From assembly GCA_964531025.1 (NCBI GenBank), contig CAZHDY010000004.1:1-64000 (forward strand): DNA of 64,000 nt, written 5' to 3'. The DNA comes from CALMEC01 sp964531025 (GTDB lineage Bacteria > Actinomycetota > Thermoleophilia > Miltoncostaeales > Miltoncostaeaceae). Both the position numbers and the translations under genes were made by a program. This document shows, in pieces, positions 49,280 through 57,858 of the stretch. The notes under the pieces were generated by a model that was given only the letters and a program-made list of their open reading frames with translations, did no database searches and was not told the DNA's origin. How positions within the stretch are numbered: position 1 is the first letter of the stretch; each line of letters begins with the position of its first letter.

Positions 49280-49864
49280 TCACTCCACCGAGCTCGGAAT
49301 GGCTTCACCGGCGCTCTGACAGGTCCGGCTGATCTGCTCGATGTTCAGGGTCATGGATGGATCCCGACCCGCTGTCGCCTCCGAGAGCACCTGCGTCAGG
49401 CCTTCGTTGCAGGTCCGCAGCAGGGTCGTGGCCCGCTTGAGGAACGCCCGCTCGTCGGCCAGCTGGGCCTTCTCGTTGGCGAGCTCCGTCTGACGCCGTT
49501 GGAGCCCGATGACGTCCTTCTCGCTCCGGGTGAGCGCCGTCTGGCTCTTCTTGAGCGAGTCGGCCGCGGTGTTCAACCGCTTCGTCTGATCGTTGAGTGA
49601 CTTGGTCCGGTCGGCGACGAGCGCCTGCAGTGAGTCGCTGCGGTCACGCCAGGACGTGGCGCGGTCATTGTTCACGAATGCCAGGATCGAACTACCGACG
49701 GCGACGGTCAGAAGGAGGAGCGCCAGCACGCAGAAGGTGACGAGACGAGCGGTTGTGACACGCACGCTGCGAACCGGCGCAGGTGGCTCGTCGAACACCT
49801 CGGTCGCCTGCTCCTGTGGCCAGGAGGCGGTGTGATCGGCCCACGGATCGTTCTGTCGGTCCAT
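49280..49864 (-). CDS. membrane-anchored coiled-coil protein
   Basis: A 194-residue protein with a cytoplasmic N-terminus, one membrane helix (LVTFCVLALLLLTVAVGSSI) and an extracellular coiled coil of about 80 residues (DSLKKSQTALTRSEKDVIGL and neighbours), ending in a pair of Cys (LLRTCNEGL, SRTCQSAG) that may form a disulfide. It is co-transcribed with the trypsin-like lipoprotein four bases downstream, and could be its partner or substrate (inference). Confidence 0.75.
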   Translation of the reverse strand: MDRQNDPWADHTASWPQEQATEVFDEPPAPVRSVRVTTARLVTFCVLALLLLTVAVGSSILAFVNNDRATSWRDRSDSLQALVADRTKSLNDQTKRLNTAADSLKKSQTALTRSEKDVIGLQRRQTELANEKAQLADERAFLKRATTLLRTCNEGLTQVLSEATAGRDPSMTLNIEQISRTCQSAGEAIPSSVE

Positions 49865-50035
49865 CGTTTCAGCCCTTCTGACCCGCACGTGGCGAGCCGT
49901 TCATGACATCGGCGACGCTACCCGAGACCGCCGCGCGATTTCGACCTCCGGACGGCCCCTCTAACCGCATCTTTGTCGAACACCACGAGACCAACGTGAC
50001 CAGCCGAACGGCCCGCTTATCGTCTGATCGACATC

Positions 50036-51118
50036 TCAGGAGCCGTCGACGGCGATCCCGACTGCGTCCGCAAGCGTTGTGATCCCCTCGCGCTCCATGA
50101 AGCGCACCAGCTCGCGGTTGCTGTCGGTGATGAGCTTCGGCCCCTGGTAGACGAATCCCGTGTAGACCTGCACCAGGCACGCGCCGGCGGTGATCTTCTC
50201 CCACGCATCGGCGCCCGAGAAGATGCCGCCCACACCGATGATGGGGAACCGGGGAGCGCGCGCGTGGGCCCGGCGGATCAGGTCCGTGGAGCGTCGGTAG
50301 ACCGGCCGGCCGGAGAGCCCACCGGTCTCGTCGCGATGGCGTGATCGCAGGCCGTCACGTGAGAGCGTGGTGTTCGAGATGATGATGCCCTGCACGTGCT
50401 CGGCGGCCAGGTCCACGATCGCGTCGAGCGCGTCGTCGTCAAGGTCAGGGGCGACCTTCACCAGAATAGGGCGGGGTGCTCGCTGCGTCCGGTTAACCGC
50501 GGCCAGCCGCGACAGGAGCCCCTCGAGCGCCGACCGCTCCTGCAGGTCGCGAAGGCCTGGCGTATTGGGCGAGCTGACGTTGACGGTGACGTAGTCGGCG
50601 TACGGCGCCACGCGGCCGAATGTGGTGAGGTAGTCGGCCTCGGCGTCCTCGGCGAGCTTGCTCTTGCCGATGTTGATGCCCAGCGGGATGCCGTGCGCCC
50701 GCCCCGACATCTCCACGCGGGCCAGCCGACGGGCGACCTCCTCGGACCCGTCGCTGTTGAAGCCGAAGCGGTTGATGAGGGCCTCGTCCTCACGCAGGCG
50801 AAAGACGCGCGGCTTCGGATTGCCCGGCTGCGACTCGGCGGTGACGGTGCCGACCTCGGTGAACCCGAACCCCAGTCGCGCCCAGACGGGAATGGCCTCA
50901 GCCTGCTTGTCCAGTCCGGCTGCAAGGCCGACGGGGTTGGAGAAGCGCAGCCCCAGGATCTCCTGTGAGAGGCGGGGATCGTCCACCACCCGTCGGGCCC
51001 GGGCACGATCGGCACCGGGCATCCGCGACAGGACACGCAGACCGCGCATGGTCAGTGTGTGGGCCCGCTCGGGATCGAGTCGGAAGAGGACCTGACGGAT
51101 CATGAAGCGTTCGAGCAC
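50036..51118 (-). CDS. pyrD: dihydroorotate dehydrogenase (quinone), class 2
   Basis: The fourth step of pyrimidine synthesis: oxidation of dihydroorotate to orotate with quinone as acceptor, membrane-associated. A 360-residue protein with the class 2 N-terminal membrane-association helix (MIRQVLFRLDPERAHTLTM), the FMN-binding barrel (VGLAAGLDKQAEAIPVW), the catalytic Ser in YVTVNVSSPNTPGL, VKVAPDLDDDALDAI and the C-terminal phosphate-binding IIGVGGIFSGADAWE. GAGG precedes the GTG start at 51118. Confidence 0.97.
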   Translation of the reverse strand: MLERFMIRQVLFRLDPERAHTLTMRGLRVLSRMPGADRARARRVVDDPRLSQEILGLRFSNPVGLAAGLDKQAEAIPVWARLGFGFTEVGTVTAESQPGNPKPRVFRLREDEALINRFGFNSDGSEEVARRLARVEMSGRAHGIPLGINIGKSKLAEDAEADYLTTFGRVAPYADYVTVNVSSPNTPGLRDLQERSALEGLLSRLAAVNRTQRAPRPILVKVAPDLDDDALDAIVDLAAEHVQGIIISNTTLSRDGLRSRHRDETGGLSGRPVYRRSTDLIRRAHARAPRFPIIGVGGIFSGADAWEKITAGACLVQVYTGFVYQGPKLITDSNRELVRFMEREGITTLADAVGIAVDGS

Positions 51119-51365
51119 GGACGACCTCGGGGACGCGGGTTTCGCTCTCGTTCACCACAGCCTGCCGAACCTGCGGTGCCGCCGCCGGAGTCGACACGTC
51201 CGTCGCCGCCACCCCGCTCGCGTACGTCGACTGTGTTAAGAAACGGCAAAGAGGTCGTCGGCTGCGCAACAATTCCGGCGTCTGGAGACACTTACATAGT
51301 GAGGGGATCGGCACACGCCGCCCGACACGCCCCACGATCCTCCCCAACGCGACAGGGACATCCTC

Positions 51366-51692
51366 ATGGCTCTCGACCTCCGCCCGCAGGACATCAACAC
51401 GAATGACCTCGTCGGCTACCGGGTCGAGGCGACCGACGGTTACGCAGGCCGGGTACACCGGAGCACCGTCGAGACACCGCTCTCGAGCGTCGTCGTGGAG
51501 ACCGGTCGTTTCTTCCACCGTCCCCACGAGATCCCGGCCCGCTTCATCCAGGACGTCGACCACGACTCCCGCCTCGTGATGATCCGGATGACGAAGCGTC
51601 AGCTCCGTCGCTCGTCTGAATACGTGCGACAGGACTCCATCGACTTCGCCGTTGCGGACGAGCAGGAGTCGGTGGACGCCATCGCTGCTTGA
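51366..51692 (+). CDS. PRC-barrel-like small protein
   Basis: A 108-residue protein: DLVGYRVEATDGYAGRVHRS and ARFIQDVDHDSRLVMIRMTK resemble the PRC-barrel fold found in photosynthetic-reaction-centre H subunits and RimM. Unlike RimM it lacks the partner domain. Its function is unknown; such small PRC proteins are common stress-linked proteins in Actinomycetota. The ATG at 51366 follows AGGGA. Confidence 0.7.
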   Translation: MALDLRPQDINTNDLVGYRVEATDGYAGRVHRSTVETPLSSVVVETGRFFHRPHEIPARFIQDVDHDSRLVMIRMTKRQLRRSSEYVRQDSIDFAVADEQESVDAIAA

Positions 51693-51769
51693 CCGACGCA
51701 AGCCTGGCCTGATCCGTTCTCGCCAGATCGGGCGGGAGACCCGCCCGGTGGGGGTAAGCTCTCGACTCC

Positions 51770-51842
51770 GGGCCGTTAGCTCAGCTGGTAGAGCAGGGGA
51801 CTTTTAATCCCAAGGTCCTGGGTTCGAGTCCCAGACGGCCCA
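51770..51842 (+). tRNA. trnK: tRNA-Lys (anticodon TTT)
   Basis: A 73-base cloverleaf. The acceptor arms are GGGCCGT and ACGGCCC with discriminator A, the D arm is GCTCAGCTGGTAGAGC, the anticodon stem-loop GGGACTTTTAATCCC contains TTT, and the T arm has GGTTCGAGTCC. No CCA is encoded. Confidence 0.97.
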
Positions 51843-51887
51843 TCGGGGATCTCCTGCTGACCGCGGGAAACCGCCCTGGAGGTGACG

Positions 51888-52364
51888 ATGGCCGTGGACC
51901 ACATCAAGTGGGTGGAGTACCTGCACGCCGGTCCCGCCGACGAGGCCGCCATGGATCAACTGGAAGCCGTGCTCGACCAGCGTTTTCCGCCCGACGGCCG
52001 CGCGCTGCTGATGGAGCACCAGGGCAAGCTGCCCGAGCCCAGCTGGCTGAAGGCCTCGTTCCGTCACCCTCAGATCGTCGGACCGCTGCTGCTGGTGCAG
52101 GCCGGCGAACCACGGCGGCGCGCCTACGCGATCGCGTTCCAGGCCACCGCATTGCACGAGGACCACCCCCGGACCATCGTGCCCATCGTCAAGCGCGGCG
52201 GAGCGTGGTTGGCCTACGACTTCGGCGACGACGCGCTGAACCCGCCCGTCGTCTTCATCAACCCCGACGAGCCCGGCGACAGCCCCGGTGCGCGCACTTG
52301 GGTCGCCGACAGCCTGACGGACCTGCTGGCACAGCTTGAGCCGGAGCCCCCTGACGAGGGGTGA
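51888..52364 (+). CDS. SMI1/KNR4 (SUKH) family protein
   Basis: A 158-residue protein with the SUKH pattern: an aromatic helix (VDHIKWVEYLHAGPADEAAM), then RTIVPIVKRGGAWLAYDFGD and VVFINPDEPGDSPGARTWVA with the final WVADSLTDLLAQLE. SUKH proteins are often immunity proteins against secreted toxins, though not always. It lies 45 bases downstream of tRNA-Lys. GGAGG precedes the ATG at 51888. No toxin gene is visible beside it, so the role is open. Confidence 0.82.
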   Translation: MAVDHIKWVEYLHAGPADEAAMDQLEAVLDQRFPPDGRALLMEHQGKLPEPSWLKASFRHPQIVGPLLLVQAGEPRRRAYAIAFQATALHEDHPRTIVPIVKRGGAWLAYDFGDDALNPPVVFINPDEPGDSPGARTWVADSLTDLLAQLEPEPPDEG

Positions 52365-52420
52365 GACCGGCCGCTTCGCTGACAAGCGCGCCGTGAAGCT
52401 GCGCGTCCGCCCGCTCCTGC

Positions 52421-52948
52421 TCAGCCGGCGAGATCGATCAGCTTGCGCACCGTGTTCAGATTGCGCGCCGTCGCGGCCACGCCGAGCGCCCGACCGATCG
52501 AGGCATCTTTCATCTGCGGCCTCCCCGCACCATTGGTGTAGCGGATGTGCATCTCACGGCCGATGACCTCCCAGCGGTCGTCGCCGGTCGCGAAGGTTCG
52601 CGCCTTCGCGATGGCCTCCGGAGTCGGACTGTCGTTCAGGAAGGAGACATAGGAGTACTTCGGCTCGATCACCTCGAACGGGTGCGCATCGAGCGCCGCG
52701 ATCGCCTCGTCGCGCGAGCGGCTGATGATCTCGCGGAAGAACCCGTATCGATCCTCGATCGCCCGCGCCATCTCCCGGTCGAACGCCTCCGGGTCGCCCG
52801 GCGGGGTGCAGAGCATGTTCCCCGAGGCGATGTACGTCGCCACTTCGGTGGCACCCAGTGACTCGGCCATCTCACGCCACTCCGCCATCGGCAGCTTGCC
52901 GCCTCCGCCGACGTTCACCGCACGGATCAGCACGATGCGCCGACTCAT
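52421..52948 (-). CDS. DUF1697 family protein
   Basis: A 175-residue protein with the DUF1697 signature: RRIVLIRAVNVGGGGKLPMA, then ESLGATEVATYIASGNMLCT and IGREMHIRYTNGAGRPQMKD. The family is widespread; its function is not known, and one idea is nucleotide-related metabolism. The start at 52948 has a GAGG eight bases upstream. Confidence 0.9.
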   Translation of the reverse strand: MSRRIVLIRAVNVGGGGKLPMAEWREMAESLGATEVATYIASGNMLCTPPGDPEAFDREMARAIEDRYGFFREIISRSRDEAIAALDAHPFEVIEPKYSYVSFLNDSPTPEAIAKARTFATGDDRWEVIGREMHIRYTNGAGRPQMKDASIGRALGVAATARNLNTVRKLIDLAG

Positions 52949-53052
52949 CCGACGTACCTCGCACAGGAGTCAACGGACGGGGTGACCGGTGCGGAGATGA
53001 ACCACATGCCACCACTCTACGGCGACGGTCGGCATCGCCGAAGACACCGCCC

Positions 53053-54693
53053 ATGGCGGACATGACCACCGTGCCCGCGATAGATTCGCACGCTCCCGAA
53101 ATCCGTCCGCCACCTGTGCCCGAGACCACTCCCTCACCCACCCCCTCCGAATCCGCGCCTTCCGTCCCGCACCGTGCCGGGCTGGTGCTCACCGCGCTGC
53201 TCTTCTCCGCCGTGGTGTGCAACATCAACACGGTCGTCGCAGGCCTCGCGGTACCGTCCATCGGCCGGGACTTCGATGCCCCGCAGACGGCGCTCAACCT
53301 GGTCGCCCTGGCCACCGGTCTCGGGCTCTCGATCTCGGTGCTCTACCTGGGAGCACTCGCGGACCGCTACGGCCGCAAGCAGATGCTCCTGGCCGGTGTG
53401 GGGCTCACGATCATCGGAAGCGCCCTGTCGAGCCTCTCGTGGTCGGTCGAAGCCCTCATTGCGGCCCAGGTGTTCGTGGGACTGGCGGGAGGCATGGCCT
53501 TCCCGACGACCCTCTCCCTCATCACCGCGCTGTGGGCGGAGGGGCCCCGGCGCACCGGCGTGATCGCCATCTGGTCAAGCGTCTCAAGCATGGCGGCCAT
53601 CGCCGGAGCCATCCTCGCCGGCGCTGTTCTGGAGGTCGCATCATGGGAGTGGGTGTTCCTTCTCAGCGTGCCCTTCGCGGTGACCGCCTTCGTGCTTGTG
53701 GCGGCGTTCATCCCCTCCCACGTCGCGGAGTCCCGCGAACCGGTCGACCACGTGGGCGGTGCGCTTTCGGCCACGGCCTTGGGCGCCCTGGTACTCGGGG
53801 TCAGCATCACGTTCGCTCCGGAACGGGCCTGGAACGGCATCGGGCTGCTGGTGCTCTCGGTTGTCCTTCTCGGACTCTTCGGCTGGCGCCAGGCAAAGGC
53901 CGCGCAGCCCCTCTTCGACCTTCGAATCGCACGGCAACGCATGTTCTGGCTCCCCGCCGTCGGTGGCCTGCTGGCCGTCGGCACACTCGGCGGCGCCATC
54001 TTCGTGGCCGAGCAGTTCACGCAGAGCGTCATGGGCTACAGCGCGCTTGAGGCCGGACTCGCAGTGATCCCGGCCGCGATCAGCCTGCTCCTGGCGGCTC
54101 CGCTCTCGGCGAAGGCGGTGGGAGCGATCGGCACGCGATCGACCATGTTGATCGGCTACGCACTGCTGATCGTCGCTCTGATCAGCATGCTCTTCTGGCG
54201 CGAGCACTCGCCGTACCCACTGATCGGCTTCGGCTTCTTCGTGATCGGCGCCGCGGTGACGTTCGTGATGACGGCATCGCGCCGAGCGATCACCAGCAGC
54301 ACCCCGGTGCGGCGGGCCGGCATGGCCTCGGCGACCTCCGACCTGCAGAACGACCTCGGTGGCGCCGTGATGCAGGCCCTGCTCGGTGCGGTGCTCGCAA
54401 GCGGATTCGCCGCGGCCTTCGCAGGGAGGATCGCGGCGAGCCCGGACGGCGGCGTCGTCACCGACAAGATCACGCACGCACTGCAGTCGTCATTCGCGTC
54501 GGCGATGCTCGTCGCCGAGGACCATCCGCGGTACGCGGACGAGATCGAGGCGGCGGCGGTGCAGAGCCTCACCGACGGTTCGCTGGTCGCCTTCCTGATC
54601 GGCATCGGCGTGATCCTCGTCGGTGCCGTCGCGGTGCGACTCGGGTTGCCAGGCCGCGACGAGGAGTCGGAGGTTCCCTCCGCCGGCGAGTAG
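53053..54693 (+). CDS. MFS drug exporter, DHA2 (14-helix) type
   Basis: A 546-residue major facilitator with about 14 membrane helices. After a Pro-rich cytosolic start of about 40 residues, helix 1 is VLTALLFSAVVCNINTVVAG, motif A is GALADRYGRKQMLLAG, and motif C-like sequence is AIAGAILAGAVLEVASWEW. The family exports drugs, dyes or antibiotics with H+. The DHA2 type fits because of the extra two central helices and helix spacing; the substrate is unknown. The ATG at 53053 precedes the Pro-rich start; upstream reading is not coding. Confidence 0.9.
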   Translation: MADMTTVPAIDSHAPEIRPPPVPETTPSPTPSESAPSVPHRAGLVLTALLFSAVVCNINTVVAGLAVPSIGRDFDAPQTALNLVALATGLGLSISVLYLGALADRYGRKQMLLAGVGLTIIGSALSSLSWSVEALIAAQVFVGLAGGMAFPTTLSLITALWAEGPRRTGVIAIWSSVSSMAAIAGAILAGAVLEVASWEWVFLLSVPFAVTAFVLVAAFIPSHVAESREPVDHVGGALSATALGALVLGVSITFAPERAWNGIGLLVLSVVLLGLFGWRQAKAAQPLFDLRIARQRMFWLPAVGGLLAVGTLGGAIFVAEQFTQSVMGYSALEAGLAVIPAAISLLLAAPLSAKAVGAIGTRSTMLIGYALLIVALISMLFWREHSPYPLIGFGFFVIGAAVTFVMTASRRAITSSTPVRRAGMASATSDLQNDLGGAVMQALLGAVLASGFAAAFAGRIAASPDGGVVTDKITHALQSSFASAMLVAEDHPRYADEIEAAAVQSLTDGSLVAFLIGIGVILVGAVAVRLGLPGRDEESEVPSAGE

Positions 54694-54751
54694 TCGTTCC
54701 TTGGACGGGGGCCGGGCCGTTCGACGTGTCACCGAGCAAGAACGCCGAGCG

Positions 54752-54778
54752 GGCCCCGGTCAAGGAGACCGGGGCCCC
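54752..54778. terminator. perfect hairpin between convergent genes
   Basis: GGGCCCCGGTC pairs with GACCGGGGCCC around a five-base loop. It lies between the MFS gene stop (54693) and the minus-strand stop at 54820, and probably terminates both. Confidence 0.75.
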
Positions 54779-54819
54779 GCACATCGCCGATCCGTCGTTC
54801 CCGAGAGAAGGGTGACGGT

Positions 54820-55323
54820 TCAGTCGCCCTGGTCGGCCTGCTGCGTGCCGAGAACGACGAAGGCCTTGTCGAGGTGCACGTCGACGGCCGTCCCGTCGGC
54901 CTTGGTCACCTCGACGTCGTAGGCGACCTTGGAGTCGTATCCGGGATCGGGCGTGTCACCGGACTCGGGCGTGTCGGCCTTGCCGCTCGCGTCATCGTGA
55001 CCCTCGCGGGAGATGTCGGTGACCTTGCCGTTCCCGACCGCCGACAGTGCCGCCTTCTTGGCCTTCTCGGCATCCGCTCCGGTGACCTGCTCACCCGAGT
55101 CCTGTGATTCGTTCACCTCACCTGGCCGGTCCGGGGTGTCGCCCGGCTCTGGCCGATCCACGGCTTCCGGCGCAGTCGTCGACTGCTGCGCCGCCGACGT
55201 CACGGCCACATGCGGCGGAGGGGTGCTGGTGCTGCCCCCCTGCGCGTTCGCCAGCGCGAAACCGCCCGCGGCCAGTCCGAGTACGACGGCTCCGGTCTTG
55301 ATCTTCATCAGCTTGCTGCTCAT
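54820..55323 (-). CDS. secreted PepSY-domain protein
   Basis: A 167-residue exported protein. The signal peptide MSSKLMKIKTGAVVLGLAAG is followed by a disordered Ser/Thr/Pro/Asp linker and a C-terminal PepSY domain (AEKAKKAALSAVGNGKVTDI, then YDVEVTKADGTAVDVHLDKA). PepSY proteins often inhibit or shield proteases or act as sensors. It is directly downstream of a histidine kinase/regulator pair on the same strand (54820, 55406, 56782), so the three may form one signalling set. AGGAG precedes the ATG. Confidence 0.82.
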   Translation of the reverse strand: MSSKLMKIKTGAVVLGLAAGGFALANAQGGSTSTPPPHVAVTSAAQQSTTAPEAVDRPEPGDTPDRPGEVNESQDSGEQVTGADAEKAKKAALSAVGNGKVTDISREGHDDASGKADTPESGDTPDPGYDSKVAYDVEVTKADGTAVDVHLDKAFVVLGTQQADQGD

Positions 55324-55405
55324 GGTGCTCCTTGGTTGTTGGGAGGAGGTAGCACCGAAGCTAGAGACGGGGTATTGGACGACTCTTAGTCGTGCTGAGC
55401 ACCCT

Positions 55406-56779
55406 CTAATAGACGAGCTCCGGGATGCACAACTCGATGACGGCGCCCGCGTCGGACGCGACGATGGCCACCGTCGCATGGTGAGCGTCGGCGATCACCC
55501 GCACGATCGACAACCCCAGACCGGAATGGCCGTCGGTACGGGATTCGTCCGCGACAGCAAAGCGATCGAATGCGCGTGCGACGAACTGCGGAGGAAACCC
55601 GGGGCCGTCGTCGGCGATGCGCACGACGATCGTTCCGTCCATCCGTCGCGCCGAGACCGAGATCGTGGTCCGGGCATGACGCAACGCGTTCTCGACGAGA
55701 TTGTCGAGCAACTGGCCGAACCGGAGCTCGTCCGCGGCGACGAACAGATCGGCATCTGTGGTGACATCCATGTGCAGTTCGGCCTGCGCGATGCGGGCGT
55801 CGAAGCGCGTGGCGGAGTCGGCGACGGCAGTCGCGACATCCAACGGCTCGAGTCGCACCGGAAGCCGCCCCTGATCGGCGCGCGCAAGTATCAACAGGTC
55901 GTCCGCCAGCCGCACCACACGGGCGCTCTGAGCATCGAGCGAGGTGAGGGCATCTCGATACACGGACGCGTCACGCGCCACATCGAGCGCCACCTGGATT
56001 TCCGCGCTCATGATCGCCAACGGTGTGCGCAGCTCATGGCTGGCGTCGGCGACAAACGCACGCTCACGCCTCAGAGAGGCGGCCAGCCGGTCGAGCATCG
56101 CGTTCAGCGTCCTTCCCAGGTCGGCGATCTCGTCATTGCCGGACGGTACCGTCAGCCGCATGCCGGTACTGTCGGACGACGTCTCGATGGCGCGTGTCTG
56201 GCGGGTCATCGCCCGCACCGGCGCTAGCGCTCGTGCAGTCGCGAGGTACCCGACGAGACAGGCGACGATGAGCGCGATCGGAACCCCGACCCCGAGCTGG
56301 TTCTTGAGCTGCTGGACCGCCTCGTCGCGGGTCTCACGGCCCTGACCGACCACCACGACGACATCGGGACGGCTCGTGACCGTTGCGAACAGACGTGTCA
56401 TGGAGTGTTCGCTCCCGATCGCGGCATCGAACGTCAACGGTTTCTGACGTGCTCGTGCGAACTGCGCCGGCGAGAGAAGCGGGCGATGCAGGGACCGCGG
56501 CGTCGCATCGATGATCTGTCCCCCGCGACCAAGGAGCTGCGTGATGCGGCTGTCGTCATCATCGAGCGAACCCCGCGGACGGACAGGCATTCCCCCGCCT
56601 TCGGTCCGTACGAGCTCCGCGATATCAGCCGCCCGCGATCGGAGCCCTTGATCGATTGCCGCGTCGAGCTGCACACCGAGTCGCAGGACGAGGAACACCG
56701 AGAGCAACGTCAACAGGAGTGCCATCGCCGCCGCGGAGGCGAGCGTCACACGGAGACGGATCGGCAGGCGCCGGAGCAC
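55406..56779 (-). CDS. two-component sensor histidine kinase (HAMP)
   Basis: A 457-residue kinase with two N-terminal membrane helices (LASAAAMALLLTLLSVFLVL and IALIVACLVGYLATAR), an external loop, a HAMP linker, then SHELRTPLAIM (phospho-acceptor His). The ATPase domain has its N box in NLVENALRHA, G1 in DDGPGFPP and G2 in GHSGLGLSIV. The GTG at 56779 comes two bases after the regulator stop. The partner is the OmpR-type regulator at 56782. The PepSY protein downstream suggests sensing of an envelope or metal/protease signal (inference). Confidence 0.93.
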   Translation of the reverse strand: MLRRLPIRLRVTLASAAAMALLLTLLSVFLVLRLGVQLDAAIDQGLRSRAADIAELVRTEGGGMPVRPRGSLDDDDSRITQLLGRGGQIIDATPRSLHRPLLSPAQFARARQKPLTFDAAIGSEHSMTRLFATVTSRPDVVVVVGQGRETRDEAVQQLKNQLGVGVPIALIVACLVGYLATARALAPVRAMTRQTRAIETSSDSTGMRLTVPSGNDEIADLGRTLNAMLDRLAASLRRERAFVADASHELRTPLAIMSAEIQVALDVARDASVYRDALTSLDAQSARVVRLADDLLILARADQGRLPVRLEPLDVATAVADSATRFDARIAQAELHMDVTTDADLFVAADELRFGQLLDNLVENALRHARTTISVSARRMDGTIVVRIADDGPGFPPQFVARAFDRFAVADESRTDGHSGLGLSIVRVIADAHHATVAIVASDAGAVIELCIPELVY

Positions 56780-56781
56780 CG

Positions 56782-57468
56782 CTATTCGGTACCGGGAAGC
56801 CGGCTGAGCAAACGGTACCCGGCTCCGCGCACGGTCTGGATCGAGTTCGTCCCGAACGGCTTGTCGACCTTCTGACGTAGATAGCTGATGTACACCTCGA
56901 CGATGTTCGATCGGTTCTCGTACTCGTCCCCCCATGCACGTTCGAGCAGCTCATAGCGATCGAGTACCTCATCGGCGCTCGACATCAGTGCGTAGAGAAG
57001 CGAGTACTCCTTCGGCGAAAGGTCGATCGGAACCTCACCGCGCCGAACCCGGTGGGCGGCCGGGTCGAGTTCGAGGCCACCGGCGCGCAGGACGGTGGGA
57101 CGGGCCTCTCGGCCACGGCGCATCAAAGCACGCAGACGTGCCGACAGCTCGGGAAAGGCGAACGGCTTGATGAGGTAGTCGTCGGCGCCGGCATCAAGAC
57201 CGGCGACGCGGTCTTCGATATCGTCGCGCGCCGTCAGCAACAACACCGGCGCCCAGACGTCGGACGTACGCAGACGCCGGCAGGTCTCGATTCCATCGAC
57301 GTCGGGCATCATGACGTCCATCACGATCGCGTCATATCGACGCGATGCGGCACGCCACAACGCCTCCGCGCCATCCGGCGCGACATCGACCGTCATACCG
57401 TCGGCGACCAGCCCACGGCGTATCAGCTCTGCCATGCGCGGCTCGTCGTCGACGACGAGGATCCGCAT
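56782..57468 (-). CDS. OmpR-family response regulator
   Basis: A 228-residue regulator. The receiver has the acidic pair in VDDEPRM, phospho-acceptor Asp in VMDVMMPDVDG, the switch Thr in LLTARDD, and Lys in LIKPFAFPE. The C-terminal winged helix is of the OmpR type (LSPKEYSLLYALM, VEVYISYLRQKVDKPF, TVRGAGYRL). It is cotranscribed with the histidine kinase and probably controls the PepSY gene or itself. Confidence 0.96.
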   Translation of the reverse strand: MRILVVDDEPRMAELIRRGLVADGMTVDVAPDGAEALWRAASRRYDAIVMDVMMPDVDGIETCRRLRTSDVWAPVLLLTARDDIEDRVAGLDAGADDYLIKPFAFPELSARLRALMRRGREARPTVLRAGGLELDPAAHRVRRGEVPIDLSPKEYSLLYALMSSADEVLDRYELLERAWGDEYENRSNIVEVYISYLRQKVDKPFGTNSIQTVRGAGYRLLSRLPGTE

Positions 57469-57858
57469 CTCAGACTCCGGTGACAGACACGACGCCGTGG
57501 GCGCTGGCGACCAGAACAGAGTTCATCGCACATAGGGTGCCGACGAATAGCTGACACCAACCTGAACGACCGCGATCGCACCGTAATGCGGCATCGCCGT
57601 TCACCCGGGTCAAGCAACACAGACCGCAAAGCCGGAAGACGGCGCGGTACTCACGACGGTCCCTCACATCGCATCGCAGACCACACCGATCGTCCTCTCA
57701 CGCCCTGGCCGATGCTGCCATACGTATGACGTTCTGTCATGCCAGGCCCTATCGGGCCGGAAACACCACCGGTAATGACCGCACCATGCGGGAGAACACG
57801 TCTGTCTTCCGTTATCAGTTTTTTGTGGTTTCGTGCAGATGCTGATACCGTCGCCGCC
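57469..57858. other. 390-bp intergenic region
   Basis: I see no gene here. Upstream of 57859 TACCGT precedes the ATG by seven bases, and TTGTGG stands 17 bases before it. On the other side lies the promoter area of the response regulator. No repeat or RNA gene is recognised. Confidence 0.5.

Noticed and set aside
51843..52420. Integrated element with attachment site at tRNA-Lys
   Set aside because: No integrase and no second copy of the tRNA 3' end is visible in the window.
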